Assembly: GCF_000263855.1 (NCBI RefSeq)
Contig: NZ_AJWX01000029.1
Span: 19,256 to 83,255, forward strand
Source: Pseudomonas sp. M47T1
GTDB taxonomy: Bacteria; Pseudomonadota; Gammaproteobacteria; Pseudomonadales; Pseudomonadaceae
Direction: 5' to 3'
DNA length: 64,000 nt
In this document: piece after piece, positions 11,633-20,170 of the stretch
Layout of the letters: every line of letters starts with the position of its first letter
Position numbering within the stretch: position 1 is the stretch's first letter
Program-made: the position numbers and the translations under genes
Notes under the pieces: generated by a model
Told to the model about the DNA's origin: nothing
What the model saw: only the letters and a program-made list of their open reading frames with translations
The model's database searches: none

Positions 11633-11672
11633 AAAAAAGCGGAATGACGTATAGACACGTCACCCCGCTTCT
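11633..11672 (-). terminator. Terminator-like hairpin in the carA leader
   Basis: Read on the minus strand, an imperfect 14-bp stem (AAGCGGGGTGACGT pairing with ACGTCATTCCGCTT, loop GTCTAT) is followed at once by a run of six T. It lies 46 bp before the TTG of carA. It could end dapB transcripts, but it leaves almost no room for a carA promoter downstream, so attenuation of carAB is also plausible. Confidence 0.65.
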
Positions 11673-11828
11673 TCATCGAATTATCTGCGCGCTTTTAGTG
11701 GACACACTAAAGCTGTAGCTTACAGAAAAATGATTTTTTTATCTACCGCCATTGAGCCTGAAAGGCAGAGGAATGCGACAAGGGATCGCTTGGCGGGCTT
11801 GAAACGAGGTTTGGAGCCGTAATTGTAC

Positions 11829-11893
11829 GTGGGAGCCGGCTTGCCAGCGAGCTTTTTCGGCCATCAAAAGCTCGCTGGCAAGCCAGCCCCCAC
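11829..11893. repeat. Long inverted repeat (REP-like), dapB-carA gap
   Basis: Arms beginning GTGGGAGCCGGCTTGCCAG and ending CTGGCAAGCCAGCCCCCAC pair over about 28 bp around a short AT-rich loop. This is a variant of the palindromic intergenic repeats seen elsewhere in this window. The rest of the 352-bp gap (11588-11939) holds the carA leader hairpin and AT-rich probable promoter sequence; no gene is visible. Confidence 0.75.
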
Positions 11894-11939
11894 CACCAGA
11901 ACCCCCGTAGCAGCCTTCGGCAACTGCCACGGACGTGGA

Positions 11940-12746
11940 TCAGTGCAGGTCGAGAACGTCCTGCATGTCGTACAGGCCTGGCGCCTTGTCGTCCAGCCAC
12001 AACGCTGCGCGAACGGCGCCCTTGGCAAAGGTCATGCGGCTGGAGGCCTTGTGGGTGATCTCCAGGCGCTCGCCTTCGGCGGCGAACAGCACGGTATGGT
12101 CGCCCACCACGTCACCCCCGCGCACGGTGGCAAAGCCGATGGTCTCGCGCTCACGCGCACCAGTGTGGCCTTCACGGCCGTAGACCGCCACCTTGCTCAG
12201 GTCACGACCCAAGGCCTTGGCAACCACCTCGCCCATGCTCACTGCCGTGCCCGAAGGCGCGTCCACCTTGTGGCGGTGATGCGCTTCGATGATCTCGATG
12301 TCCGCATCCTCGCCCATCACCCGCGCCGCCAGGTCCAGCAGCTTGAACGACAGGTTCACGCCCACGCTGAAGTTGGAAGCGAAGACAATCGCAATGTCCT
12401 GGCCCGCTTCGGCCAATAGCGCCTTCTGTTCGGCATTCAGCCCCGTGGTGCCGACGACCATGGCCTTGCCCGCCTTGCGGCAGAAAGCCAGGTTTTTCAG
12501 CATCACCTCTGGCAGCGTGAAGTCGATCAACACGTCGAACTCGTCGACCACCTGCTCCAGGTTCGCCGTCAGTTGCACGCCAATACGGCCCAGCGAAGCC
12601 AACTCGCCGGCATCGGCACCGATCATGGTGCTGCCCGGACGAACAATCGCCGCGGTCAGCCCGGTCAACGGCGCGCGCTGCTGAACAGCCTCCACCAGGT
12701 TCTTGCCCATGCGCCCGGCAGCGCCCATCACTGCGATACGTCTCAT
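11940..12746 (-). CDS. dapB: 4-hydroxy-tetrahydrodipicolinate reductase
   Basis: NAD(P)H-dependent step of the diaminopimelate/lysine pathway. The 268-residue protein starts RRIAVMGAAGRMGKNLVEA (Rossmann GxxGxMG), has VLIDFTLPE, VVGTTGL, FASNFSVGVNL, the catalytic EAHHRHKVDAPSGTA and the C-terminal FAKGAVRAALWL. It follows dnaJ by 10 bp in the same direction, the conserved Pseudomonas grpE-dnaK-dnaJ-dapB-carA order. Confidence 0.98.
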   Translation of the reverse strand: MRRIAVMGAAGRMGKNLVEAVQQRAPLTGLTAAIVRPGSTMIGADAGELASLGRIGVQLTANLEQVVDEFDVLIDFTLPEVMLKNLAFCRKAGKAMVVGTTGLNAEQKALLAEAGQDIAIVFASNFSVGVNLSFKLLDLAARVMGEDADIEIIEAHHRHKVDAPSGTAVSMGEVVAKALGRDLSKVAVYGREGHTGARERETIGFATVRGGDVVGDHTVLFAAEGERLEITHKASSRMTFAKGAVRAALWLDDKAPGLYDMQDVLDLH

Positions 12747-12756
12747 GCCAGGCTCC

Positions 12757-13887
12757 TTACAAATCGCCGAAGAAACGCTTCATGCCTTCGAACCAGCCGC
12801 TGGCCTTGGGCGAATGCGAGCTGTCACCTTCCAAGGTGCCGCGGAACTCTTCCAGCAGTTCACGCTGACGGCGGCTGAGGTTGACCGGGGTTTCCACCGC
12901 CACGCGGCACATCAGGTCGCCCGCACCACCACCGCGTACCGGGGCCACGCCCTTGCCACGCAGGCGGAACTGCTTGCCGGTCTGGGTGCCTTCCGGGATC
13001 TTGAGCTTGACGCGGCCGTCCAGGGTAGGCACTTCCAACTCGCCACCCAATGCCGCCTCGGTGTAGCTGATCGGTACTTCGCAGTACAGGTGCTTGCCGT
13101 CGCGCTGGAAGATATCGTGCTCGCGCACGTTGATCACCACGTACAGGTCGCCGGTAGGGCCACCCTGCGTACCGGCTTCACCCTCGCCCGACAGGCGGAT
13201 GCGGTCGCCGGTGTCGACGCCAGCCGGCACTTTCACCGACAAGGTCTTGTACTCTTCAACGCGGCCTTCACCACGGCATGAATCGCACGGGTCGGAAATG
13301 ATCTTGCCCTGGCCATGGCAGCGCGGGCAGGTCTGCTGCACGGAGAAGAAGCCTTGCTGCATGCGCACCTGGCCGATACCGCCGCAGGTTGGGCAGGTGA
13401 CCGGGGCCGAGCCCTTCTTGGCGCCCGAACCGTCGCACGGCTTGCAGTTGACCAGGGTAGGCACCCGGATGCTGACCGTGGTACCGCGCACGGCTTCTTC
13501 CAGGTTAAGTTCCAGGGTGTAGCGCAGGTCGCTGCCACGCTGGGCGCCGCCACGAGAACCGCCACGGCCGCCGCCACCGAAGAAATCACTGAATACGTCG
13601 CCGAAGATATCGGAGAAGTTGGCGCCACCGCCACCAAAGCCACCGCCGCCGCCCATGCTTGGGTCGACGCCGGCATGACCGTACTGGTCATAGGCTGCGC
13701 GCTTGCTGGAGTCGGACAGTACCTCGTAAGCCTCGTTGGCTTCCTTGAACAGGTCTTCCGACGCTTTATCGCCCGGGTTGCGGTCCGGGTGGTGCTTCAT
13801 CGCCAGGCGGCGATAAGCCTTTTTCAGATCGGCATCGCTGGAGCCGCGCTCGACCCCTAGAACCTCATAAAAGTCACGCTTTGACAT
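12757..13887 (-). CDS. dnaJ: Chaperone protein DnaJ
   Basis: Hsp40 co-chaperone that loads substrates on DnaK and stimulates its ATPase. 376 residues: J domain with KHHPDRNPG (HPD) near residue 33, a Gly/Phe-rich linker (GGGGGFGGGGANFSDIFGDVF), then four CxxCxGxG zinc repeats (CKPCDGSG, CPTCGGIG, CPRCHGQG, CDSCRGEG) near 145-210 and the C-terminal substrate domains. It lies 188 bp downstream of dnaK with a perfect hairpin in the gap. Confidence 0.98.
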   Translation of the reverse strand: MSKRDFYEVLGVERGSSDADLKKAYRRLAMKHHPDRNPGDKASEDLFKEANEAYEVLSDSSKRAAYDQYGHAGVDPSMGGGGGFGGGGANFSDIFGDVFSDFFGGGGRGGSRGGAQRGSDLRYTLELNLEEAVRGTTVSIRVPTLVNCKPCDGSGAKKGSAPVTCPTCGGIGQVRMQQGFFSVQQTCPRCHGQGKIISDPCDSCRGEGRVEEYKTLSVKVPAGVDTGDRIRLSGEGEAGTQGGPTGDLYVVINVREHDIFQRDGKHLYCEVPISYTEAALGGELEVPTLDGRVKLKIPEGTQTGKQFRLRGKGVAPVRGGGAGDLMCRVAVETPVNLSRRQRELLEEFRGTLEGDSSHSPKASGWFEGMKRFFGDL

Positions 13888-13996
13888 AATTCTATTTACT
13901 CTTCAGGACGTCACAGCGCAAAGGCGCCTGCGACCGTGCCGACAACATCCGACTCTGTCGCATGCTGTAAAAATTCGTCTATTCCAGACACGCCAA

Positions 13997-14016
13997 CGCG
14001 GGAGCAAGCTCCCGCG
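13997..14016. terminator. Perfect 9-bp hairpin between dnaK and dnaJ
   Basis: CGCGGGAGC-AA-GCTCCCGCG is a perfect palindrome in the dnaK-dnaJ gap. No T-run follows on the minus strand, so it is more likely an mRNA-stabilising or partial attenuating structure that sets the DnaK:DnaJ ratio than a full terminator. Confidence 0.5.
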
Positions 14017-14075
14017 CGGCGACATCCTACCAGTGACTGCCAAACGACAGTCAACTGGCCGACAACAAGCAGTAC

Positions 14076-15995
14076 TTACTTGTGGTCTTTGACTTCTTCG
14101 AACTCGGCGTCGACGACATCGTCGTGCTTGCCGGCTTCTTCAGCAGGCTGTGCCGCAGCACCGGCAGGCTGTTCAGCCTGTTCGGCGTACATCTTCTGGG
14201 CAACCGGCGCGCTGACTTTCGACAGCTCTTCAACCTTGGCCTCGATGGCAGCCTTGTCGTCGCCTTTGACAGCGGCTTCCAGGGCAACCACGGCCGCTTC
14301 GATGGCGGTTTTCTCTTCAGCAGTGACCTTGTCACCTGCGTCAGCGACCATCTTGCGAGTCGAGTGAACCAGCGCATCACCCTGGTTACGGGCAGAGGCC
14401 AGTTCTTCGAACTTGCGGTCTTCTTCCGAGTTGGCTTCGGCGTCGCGGATCATCTGTTGAATTTCTTCGTCAGACAGGCCCGAGTTGGCCTTGATCACGA
14501 TCGACTGAGTCTTGCCGGTAGCCTTGTCTTTCGCGCCCACGTGCAGGATGCCGTTGGCGTCGATGTCGAAGGTTACTTCGATCTGTGGAACACCGCGTGG
14601 TGCTGGCGGGATCTCGGCCAGGTCGAACTTGCCCAGGGACTTGTTCTGTGCAGCTTGCTTGCGCTCGCCCTGCAGCACGTGGATGGTCACGGCGCCCTGG
14701 TTGTCGTCGGCAGTGGAGAAAACTTGCGATTTCTTGGTAGGAATCGTGGTGTTCTTCTCGATCAGCGCGGTCATCACACCGCCCATGGTTTCGATACCCA
14801 GGGTCAGCGGGCTGACGTCCAGCAGCAGTACGTCTTTCACGTCACCGGCCAGAACGGCGCCCTGGATGGCAGCACCCATGGCAACGGCTTCGTCTGGGTT
14901 CACGTCTTTACGGGCTTCTTTACCGAAGAAATCGGTCACGGCCTTCTGAACCATTGGCATGCGGGTTTGACCGCCCACCAGGATCACGTCGTTGATGGCG
15001 CCAACGTCGATACCGGCGTCTTTCAGGGCAATGCGGCAAGGCTCGATGGTGCGCTGAACCAGGTCTTCAACCAGCGATTCCAGCTTGGCACGCGAGATTT
15101 TCACGTTCAGGTGCTTAGGACCGGTGGCGTCTGCAGTGATGTACGGCAGGTTCACGTCGGTCTGCTGGCTGGAAGACAGCTCGATCTTGGCTTTTTCAGC
15201 GGCTTCTTTCAGGCGCTGCATGGCCAGCGGGTCACCCTTGAGGTTCATGCCGCTTTCTTTCTTGAACTCGTCGACGAGGTAGTCGATCAGGCGGATGTCG
15301 AAGTCTTCACCACCCAGGAAGGTGTCACCGTTGGTGGCCAACACTTCAAACTGGTGCTCGCCGTCAACTTCAGCAATTTCGATGACCGAGACGTCGAAGG
15401 TACCGCCACCCAGGTCGTAGACGATCACGGTGTGGTCGCCCTTGGCCTTGTCCATACCGTAGGCCAGAGCGGCTGCGGTTGGTTCGTTGATGATGCGCTT
15501 CACGTCCAGGCCAGCGATGCGGCCGGCGTCTTTGGTGGCCTGGCGCTGGCTGTCGTTGAAGTAGGCAGGCACGGTGATGACCGCTTCTGTCACTGCTTCG
15601 CCGAGGTAGTCTTCGGCGGTTTTCTTCATCTTTTTCAGGATTTCGGCGGAAATCTGTGGCGGTGCCATTTTCTGGCCGTTCACTTCCACCCAGGCGTCGG
15701 CGTTGTCAGCCTTGACGATCTTGTAAGGGACCATCTGGATGTCTTTCTGCACGACTTCTTCGTCGAAACGACGGCCGATCAGACGCTTTACCGCGTACAG
15801 GGTGTTGTGCGGGTTGGTCACGGCCTGACGCTTGGCCGACTGGCCAACCAGGATTTCACCGTCATTGGCGTATGCAATGATGGACGGGGTGGTACGAGCG
15901 CCTTCGGCGTTCTCGATAACCTTGGCCTTGCCGTTTTCCAGAATGGAGACGCAGGAGTTGGTGGTCCCCAGGTCGATACCGATAATCTTGCCCAT
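14076..15995 (-). CDS. dnaK: Chaperone protein DnaK (Hsp70)
   Basis: ATP-dependent Hsp70. The 639-residue protein has the nucleotide-binding domain with GIDLGTTNSCVSI at residue 4, VPAYFNDSQRQATKDAG, IINEPTAAALAYG, IVYDLGGGTFDVSVIEI and ILVGGQTRMPMVQ. The linker VLLLDVSPLTLGIET, substrate-binding domain and helical lid follow, with an Ala-rich tail before the terminal EFEEVKDHK. A heat-shock-type promoter lies about 80-105 bp upstream. Confidence 0.98.
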   Translation of the reverse strand: MGKIIGIDLGTTNSCVSILENGKAKVIENAEGARTTPSIIAYANDGEILVGQSAKRQAVTNPHNTLYAVKRLIGRRFDEEVVQKDIQMVPYKIVKADNADAWVEVNGQKMAPPQISAEILKKMKKTAEDYLGEAVTEAVITVPAYFNDSQRQATKDAGRIAGLDVKRIINEPTAAALAYGMDKAKGDHTVIVYDLGGGTFDVSVIEIAEVDGEHQFEVLATNGDTFLGGEDFDIRLIDYLVDEFKKESGMNLKGDPLAMQRLKEAAEKAKIELSSSQQTDVNLPYITADATGPKHLNVKISRAKLESLVEDLVQRTIEPCRIALKDAGIDVGAINDVILVGGQTRMPMVQKAVTDFFGKEARKDVNPDEAVAMGAAIQGAVLAGDVKDVLLLDVSPLTLGIETMGGVMTALIEKNTTIPTKKSQVFSTADDNQGAVTIHVLQGERKQAAQNKSLGKFDLAEIPPAPRGVPQIEVTFDIDANGILHVGAKDKATGKTQSIVIKANSGLSDEEIQQMIRDAEANSEEDRKFEELASARNQGDALVHSTRKMVADAGDKVTAEEKTAIEAAVVALEAAVKGDDKAAIEAKVEELSKVSAPVAQKMYAEQAEQPAGAAAQPAEEAGKHDDVVDAEFEEVKDHK

Positions 15996-16074
15996 GTTAA
16001 CTCTCCCGAAACTTTGGATTTGGTTGCCGCAGCAGTAGGGGCTGCATGCGGTAGCACTTAAACGCTTGACATCA

Positions 16075-16102
16075 AAATGGGGGCCGCCGAAGGAATTTCA
16101 AG
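16075..16102 (-). promoter_or_regulatory. Sigma-32 (RpoH) promoter for dnaK
   Basis: On the minus strand, CTTGAAA (16096-16102), a 13-bp spacer, then CCCCATTT (16075-16082). This is close to the heat-shock consensus CTTGAAA-N13-CCCCATNT and is correctly placed upstream of dnaK. Confidence 0.85.
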
Positions 16103-16122
16103 GCCACCCATTAACAGAAGTT

Positions 16123-16689
16123 TCACGCCTGCTCGTCGATCGACGGCGACACCGGCGCTGGCGCCTTGCTGACCACGACCATGGCCGGGCGCAGCAGGCG
16201 ACCGTTGAGCTGGTAGCCCTTCTGGAACACCTTGAGCACGCTGTTGGGCTCGACGTCGGCGCTTTCCTGCATGGCCATTGCCTGATGGTGCTCGGCATTG
16301 AATGGCTGGCCATGGGGGTCGATGGCTTCGAGGTTGTAACGCTTGAGGGTGTCTTCAAACATTTTCAGCGTCAGTTGCATGCCTTCGCGCATCGGGCGCA
16401 GCACTTCGTCGTCGGCACTGGACAGCTCTACACCGCGCTCCAGGCTGTCCATGATAGGCAGCAGGTCAGCGGCAAATTTTTCCAGGGCAAACTTGTGCGC
16501 CTTCTCAACGTCCTGGTCGGCACGGCGACGCACGTTTTGCAGGTCGGCGGCCACGCGCAAGGATTGATCCTGGGCGGCAGCCAGTTGTTCTTCGAGGGAT
16601 TTCACTCGTGCAGCGAGATCATCGCCGCCAGCGTCGGCAGCCTGGTTTGCATCGAGATTCTGTTCGTCCAGAGTCTGTTCGTCAGCCAT
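16123..16689 (-). CDS. grpE: Nucleotide exchange factor GrpE
   Basis: Releases ADP from DnaK. The 188-residue protein has an acidic N-terminus, a long coiled coil (LAARVKSLEEQLAAAQDQSLRVAADLQNVRRRADQDVEKAHKFALEKFA) and a C-terminal beta domain (GLEAIDPHGQPFNAEHHQAMAM; VLKVFQKGYQLNGRLLRPAMVVV) matching GrpE. It is the first gene of the chaperone cluster and has its own heat-shock promoter. Confidence 0.97.
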   Translation of the reverse strand: MADEQTLDEQNLDANQAADAGGDDLAARVKSLEEQLAAAQDQSLRVAADLQNVRRRADQDVEKAHKFALEKFAADLLPIMDSLERGVELSSADDEVLRPMREGMQLTLKMFEDTLKRYNLEAIDPHGQPFNAEHHQAMAMQESADVEPNSVLKVFQKGYQLNGRLLRPAMVVVSKAPAPVSPSIDEQA

Positions 16690-16742
16690 AAGGGTTCTCC
16701 TTTCAATTTCGTCTGCGAGCTCGACTCGCGCTTCTGCCCGCT

Positions 16743-16770
16743 ATATGGGGTCGTAATTCCCAGCTTCAAG
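16743..16770 (-). promoter_or_regulatory. Sigma-32 (RpoH) promoter for grpE
   Basis: On the minus strand, CTTGAAG (16764-16770), a 13-bp spacer and CCCCATAT (16743-16750), ending 53 bp before the grpE ATG. It is an almost exact heat-shock promoter and shares its architecture with the dnaK promoter. Confidence 0.85.
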
Positions 16771-16917
16771 GGCCTGTGTGTTCGCAGTTACAGATGGCAA
16801 ATGCCGCGCCGCGATTAAAAAGCCGCACGTGCGAGCCAATAGTGCTAAGCGAGGGCATTGTCAGTGCAAACAAAAACACTGTATAAATAACCAGACTTTT
16901 TAGCCCGGGAGCCACCC

Positions 16918-18594
16918 ATGCTGGTGCACCTATCCGTACACAACTACGCCATTGTCGAACACCTCGACCTGGAGCTTGCACGCGGCATGAGCGTGATCAC
17001 TGGCGAAACAGGCGCGGGCAAGTCGATCATGCTCGACGCCCTGGGGCTCACCCTAGGTGACCGCGCCGACAGCGGAGTGGTTCGACCGGGTGCCGACAAG
17101 GCCGACATTCTGGCCACCTTCGACCTGGGTGACATTCCCGAAGCGCGCACCTGGCTGAACGAACGCGACCTGGATGGCACCAGCCCGTGCATCCTGCGCC
17201 GGGTCATCACCGCCGAAGGGCGCTCGCGCGGCTATATCAATGGCACGCCCTGCCCCCTTGGCGATCTCAAGGCCCTGGGCGAACTGCTCATCGACATCCA
17301 CAGCCAGCACGAACACCAGTCACTGCTGAAAACCGACACCCACCGTCGCCTGCTGGACGAATACGCTGGGTCCACCGACCTGGCCCGCCAGGTGCAACTG
17401 GCCGCGCAAAAGTGGCGCCAGACTCGCCAGGAGCTGGACCGCCTGTCCAACTCCGGCGACGAGCAGCGCGCCCGCCACCAATTGCTGAGCTACCAGCTTG
17501 AAGAACTGGAAAATCTGAGCCTGGGCGAGAACGAACTGGAACTGCTGGAGCAGGAACACAAGAACCTGACCAACGCCGAAGCGCTGTTCGGCATCTGCCG
17601 CCAAGTGATCGACCATTGCAGCGAGAACGACTCGGGCAATGTGCTCAGCGCCCTCACCGCCAGCCTCAACCGTCTGACCGCAGTGCACAATGCCCCGCGC
17701 GCCTTGAGCGAAGCGGCAGGTATGCTGTCCAGCGCGCAGATCCAGGTAGAAGAAGCGGTAGGCGAGCTGAACCGCTTCCTTGACCACTTCGACGCCGACC
17801 CTGCGCGCCTGCAACAACTGGAGGAGCGCCTGGACACCATCTATACCCTGGCGCGCAAACACCGCATTCACCCCACCGAAGTGGCGGCCTTGCAGCAAAA
17901 GCTGCTGGACGAGATCGAGACACTGAACGCCAACGACGAATCCATCGAGCGCCTGGCAGACGAGCTGGCCGCGTATGCCCGCCACTATCAGGAGCACGCC
18001 CAGGAGCTCAGCGCATTGCGCCAGCAGGCTGCCACTGGCCTGGCGGCCGCTGTGGAAGTGGAAATCCAGCGCCTGGGCATGCCGGGCGGGCGCTTCACCA
18101 TCGAGCTGCGCCCCTTGGGCGGTGATGACCTGGCGCCCCATGGGCTGGAGCAGGTGGAACTGCTGGTGAGCGCCAACCCCGGGCAGCCGCTCAAGTCACT
18201 GGCCAAGGTGGCCTCCGGCGGCGAACTGTCACGCATCAGCCTGGCGATCCAGGTCATCACCGCCCAGACCTCTCGCGTACCCACCCTGGTATTCGACGAA
18301 GTGGACGTGGGCATCGGCGGCCCTACTGCGGAAATCGTCGGCCAACTGCTGCGCCGCCTGGGCGATCGCGGCCAGGTGCTGACCGTCACTCACCTGCCGC
18401 AGGTTGCAGCGCAAGGCCATCACCACCTGTTCGTGCACAAGGTGCGCGGCAGCGACGAGACCCGCACGGCGGTGGCCAGCCTTAATAAAGCAGAGCGGGT
18501 GGAAGAGGTGGCGCGGATGCTGGGGGGTATCGACCTGACCAAGGAATCCCTGGCCCACGCCAAGAAAATGGTCGTCACCGCCCGCTGCGGCTGA
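16918..18594 (+). CDS. recN: DNA repair protein RecN
   Basis: SMC-like ATPase that helps hold and repair double-strand breaks by recombination. The ORF gives 558 residues. The N-terminus MLVHLSVHNYAIVEHLDLEL leads to Walker A GETGAGKSIMLDAL near residue 30. Two long coiled-coil arms follow (about 155-220 and 285-365). The C-terminal ABC half has the signature KVASGGELSRISLAIQ and Walker B TLVFDEVDVGIGG, then VLTVTHLPQVAAQGHHH. It is divergent from grpE. SOS control is usual for the family; I did not identify a clear LexA box. Confidence 0.97.
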   Translation: MLVHLSVHNYAIVEHLDLELARGMSVITGETGAGKSIMLDALGLTLGDRADSGVVRPGADKADILATFDLGDIPEARTWLNERDLDGTSPCILRRVITAEGRSRGYINGTPCPLGDLKALGELLIDIHSQHEHQSLLKTDTHRRLLDEYAGSTDLARQVQLAAQKWRQTRQELDRLSNSGDEQRARHQLLSYQLEELENLSLGENELELLEQEHKNLTNAEALFGICRQVIDHCSENDSGNVLSALTASLNRLTAVHNAPRALSEAAGMLSSAQIQVEEAVGELNRFLDHFDADPARLQQLEERLDTIYTLARKHRIHPTEVAALQQKLLDEIETLNANDESIERLADELAAYARHYQEHAQELSALRQQAATGLAAAVEVEIQRLGMPGGRFTIELRPLGGDDLAPHGLEQVELLVSANPGQPLKSLAKVASGGELSRISLAIQVITAQTSRVPTLVFDEVDVGIGGPTAEIVGQLLRRLGDRGQVLTVTHLPQVAAQGHHHLFVHKVRGSDETRTAVASLNKAERVEEVARMLGGIDLTKESLAHAKKMVVTARCG

Positions 18595-18618
18595 TCAAGG
18601 TTTTATCCAAGACGTTCC

Positions 18619-18706
18619 TGTGGGAGCGGGCCTTGCCTGCGAAAAGACCGCCACGGTTAATCTGACACCCTGCGGCGCCTGCTTCGCGGGCAGAGCCCGC
18701 TCCCAC
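18619..18706. repeat. REP-like palindromic pair after recN
   Basis: Two inverted copies of a GTGGGAGCGGGC... unit, each with internal complementarity (GCCTGCGAA / TTCGCGGGC), flank a short spacer between recN and fur. Related units occur at 21268-21354 and 29949-30030. They are typical intergenic REP/BIME-type repeats of P. putida-group genomes. Confidence 0.8.
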
Positions 18707-18755
18707 ACAAGCCCCCCCCACGCACAATCGCGTCTGCCAATGACCAGAAAGCACA

Positions 18756-18777
18756 AAGGCGACCCTAGGGTCGCCTT
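18756..18777. terminator. Hairpin between recN and fur
   Basis: A perfect 11-bp stem, AAGGCGACCCT with AGGGTCGCCTT, lies just past the fur stop codon on its strand and after recN on the other. Only short T-runs follow, so it is a weak bidirectional terminator candidate. Confidence 0.6.
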
Positions 18778-18796
18778 CGTTCGTCACGCCAGATGC

Positions 18797-19201
18797 TTAC
18801 TTCTTCTTGCGTACGTGCAGTACCAGGTTATGGTCAACCAACTCATAACCATGACGCTCGGCAATGGCGTGTTGCAGCTTCTCGATATCCTCATCGACAA
18901 ACTCGATCACTTCGCTGGTGTCCACGTCCACCATGTGGTCGTGGTGGCCATTGTCGGCCAGCTCGAACACGGCATGGCCGCCATCGAAGTTGTGGCGCAC
19001 CACCAGGGAGGCAGCTTCGAACTGGGTCAGTACACGGTAAACCGTGGCCAGGCCCACATCCTCACCCGCTTCCATCAGTGCCTTGTAGACATCCTCGGCA
19101 CTCATGTGGCGTTGCTCTGCAGCGTCAAGCATTTGCAGGATCTTGACTCGAGGCAGGGTCACCTTGAGGCCGGCTTTTCGTAGTTCGCTATTTTCAACCA
19201 T
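18797..19201 (-). CDS. fur: Ferric uptake regulator Fur
   Basis: Fe(II)-dependent repressor of iron acquisition. The frame is open upstream, but the ATG at 19201 (MVENSELRKAGLKVTLPRVKILQML) gives the family length of 134 residues. The winged helix contains HMSAEDVYKALMEAGEDVGLATVYRVLTQFEAASLV. Metal-site residues appear in HNFDGGHAVFELADNGHHDHMVDVDTSEVIEF (HHDH). The usual CxxC zinc site is absent, as is normal for Pseudomonas Fur. It is divergent from bamE, with shared promoter space of 97 bp. Confidence 0.97.
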   Translation of the reverse strand: MVENSELRKAGLKVTLPRVKILQMLDAAEQRHMSAEDVYKALMEAGEDVGLATVYRVLTQFEAASLVVRHNFDGGHAVFELADNGHHDHMVDVDTSEVIEFVDEDIEKLQHAIAERHGYELVDHNLVLHVRKKK

Positions 19202-19298
19202 GGTCAGCTTTCTCGCCGATGCTGCTTCGCAGCTTCTCTTAATGCGGGTATGATCGGGGTTTCGTTGTCCCAGCCAAGATAGTGGAAGTCGCCCACCG

Positions 19299-19826
19299 AT
19301 GCAAAACACCAAGCACTTGCTATCCAGCCTCACACTCGTGGGACTGCTCGCACTCGCCGGTTGTTCATTCCCCGGGGTTTACAAAATCGACATCCAGCAG
19401 GGCAATGTCGTCACGCAGGACATGATAGACCAGTTGCGTCCGGGAATGACCCGCCGGCAAGTACGGTTTATCATGGGCAACCCCCTGCTGGTCGATACGT
19501 TTCATGCCAATCGTTGGGATTACCTCTACAGTATCCAGCCAGGTGGCGGCGAACGCCAGCAGGAACGGATGAGCATTTTCTTTAATGAGAATGACCAGCT
19601 TGCCAGCCTGTCCGGCGACTTCATGCCGGGCGTCAGCAAGGACCAGTCCATTCTGGGTACCCCAGGCGCCGCCCCGGCCGCGCCTGTAGACAGCACCGCC
19701 AAGCCTGCCGCGCCAGAAGCGCCGGCCAAGCCCGGTTCCACCCTGGATCAGATCCAGCGCAGCGTCGATGACGTGAAAGTCATTCCGGTGCCAACGCCAA
19801 CGCCTATCGAGGCAGCCCCTCAATAA
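19299..19826 (+). CDS. bamE: Outer-membrane assembly lipoprotein BamE (OmlA/SmpA)
   Basis: Lipoprotein subunit of the BAM outer-membrane protein assembly complex. The signal peptide MQNTKHLLSSLTLVGLLALAGC ends in a lipobox LAGC. The core FPGVYKIDIQQGNVVTQDMIDQLRPGMTRRQVRFIMGNPLL ... WDYLYSIQPGGGERQQERMSIFF matches SmpA/OmlA. The Pro/Ala-rich C-terminal tail (residues about 125-175) is a Pseudomonas extension beyond the E. coli protein. Confidence 0.96.
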   Translation: MQNTKHLLSSLTLVGLLALAGCSFPGVYKIDIQQGNVVTQDMIDQLRPGMTRRQVRFIMGNPLLVDTFHANRWDYLYSIQPGGGERQQERMSIFFNENDQLASLSGDFMPGVSKDQSILGTPGAAPAAPVDSTAKPAAPEAPAKPGSTLDQIQRSVDDVKVIPVPTPTPIEAAPQ

Positions 19827-19837
19827 GCAGGCGTTAT

Positions 19838-19869
19838 AAAAAAGCCCGGCAACCGCCGGGCTTTTTTTT
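19838..19869. terminator. Bidirectional rho-independent terminator, bamE/rnfH
   Basis: AAAGCCCGGC-AACC-GCCGGGCTTT with T-runs on both strands lies between the convergent bamE and rnfH genes and overlaps the rnfH stop. It serves both directions. Confidence 0.92.
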
Positions 19870-20170
19870 ATCTGGATTTTGCCGCCTTCGCTGCGCGCAT
19901 ACGTCGCACCTCTTTGGGGTCGGCGATCAACGGTCGATAAATTTCCACGCGGTCGCCCTCCTCCAGCACATGACCCGCAGGGTCAGCCACTGCCTTGCCG
20001 AAGATACCCATGGGGCAGGCCAGCACATTGGCCTCGGGAAACTGCGCGGCAATACCTGACCGCACAACGGCGTCATGCACCGAGCAGCCGTTGGGTACGC
20101 GCACGCTCAACAGGCACTGGCGGTCGACAGCCGCGTACACCACCTCTACGTCTATAAAGGCGTCAGCCAT
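19868..20170 (-). CDS. rnfH: RnfH family ubiquitin-fold protein
   Basis: A 100-residue protein of the RnfH/UPF0125 family, a beta-grasp fold of uncertain function, often paired with RatA (toxin-antitoxin roles have been proposed but are disputed). The start at 20170 (MADAFIDVEVVYAA) is inside a longer open frame. Family features are the early VEVVYA strand, CSVHDAVVRSGI, and the late EGDRVEIYRPLIADPKEVRRMRA. It overlaps ratA by 8 bp, so the two are translationally coupled. Confidence 0.92.
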   Translation of the reverse strand: MADAFIDVEVVYAAVDRQCLLSVRVPNGCSVHDAVVRSGIAAQFPEANVLACPMGIFGKAVADPAGHVLEEGDRVEIYRPLIADPKEVRRMRAAKAAKSR

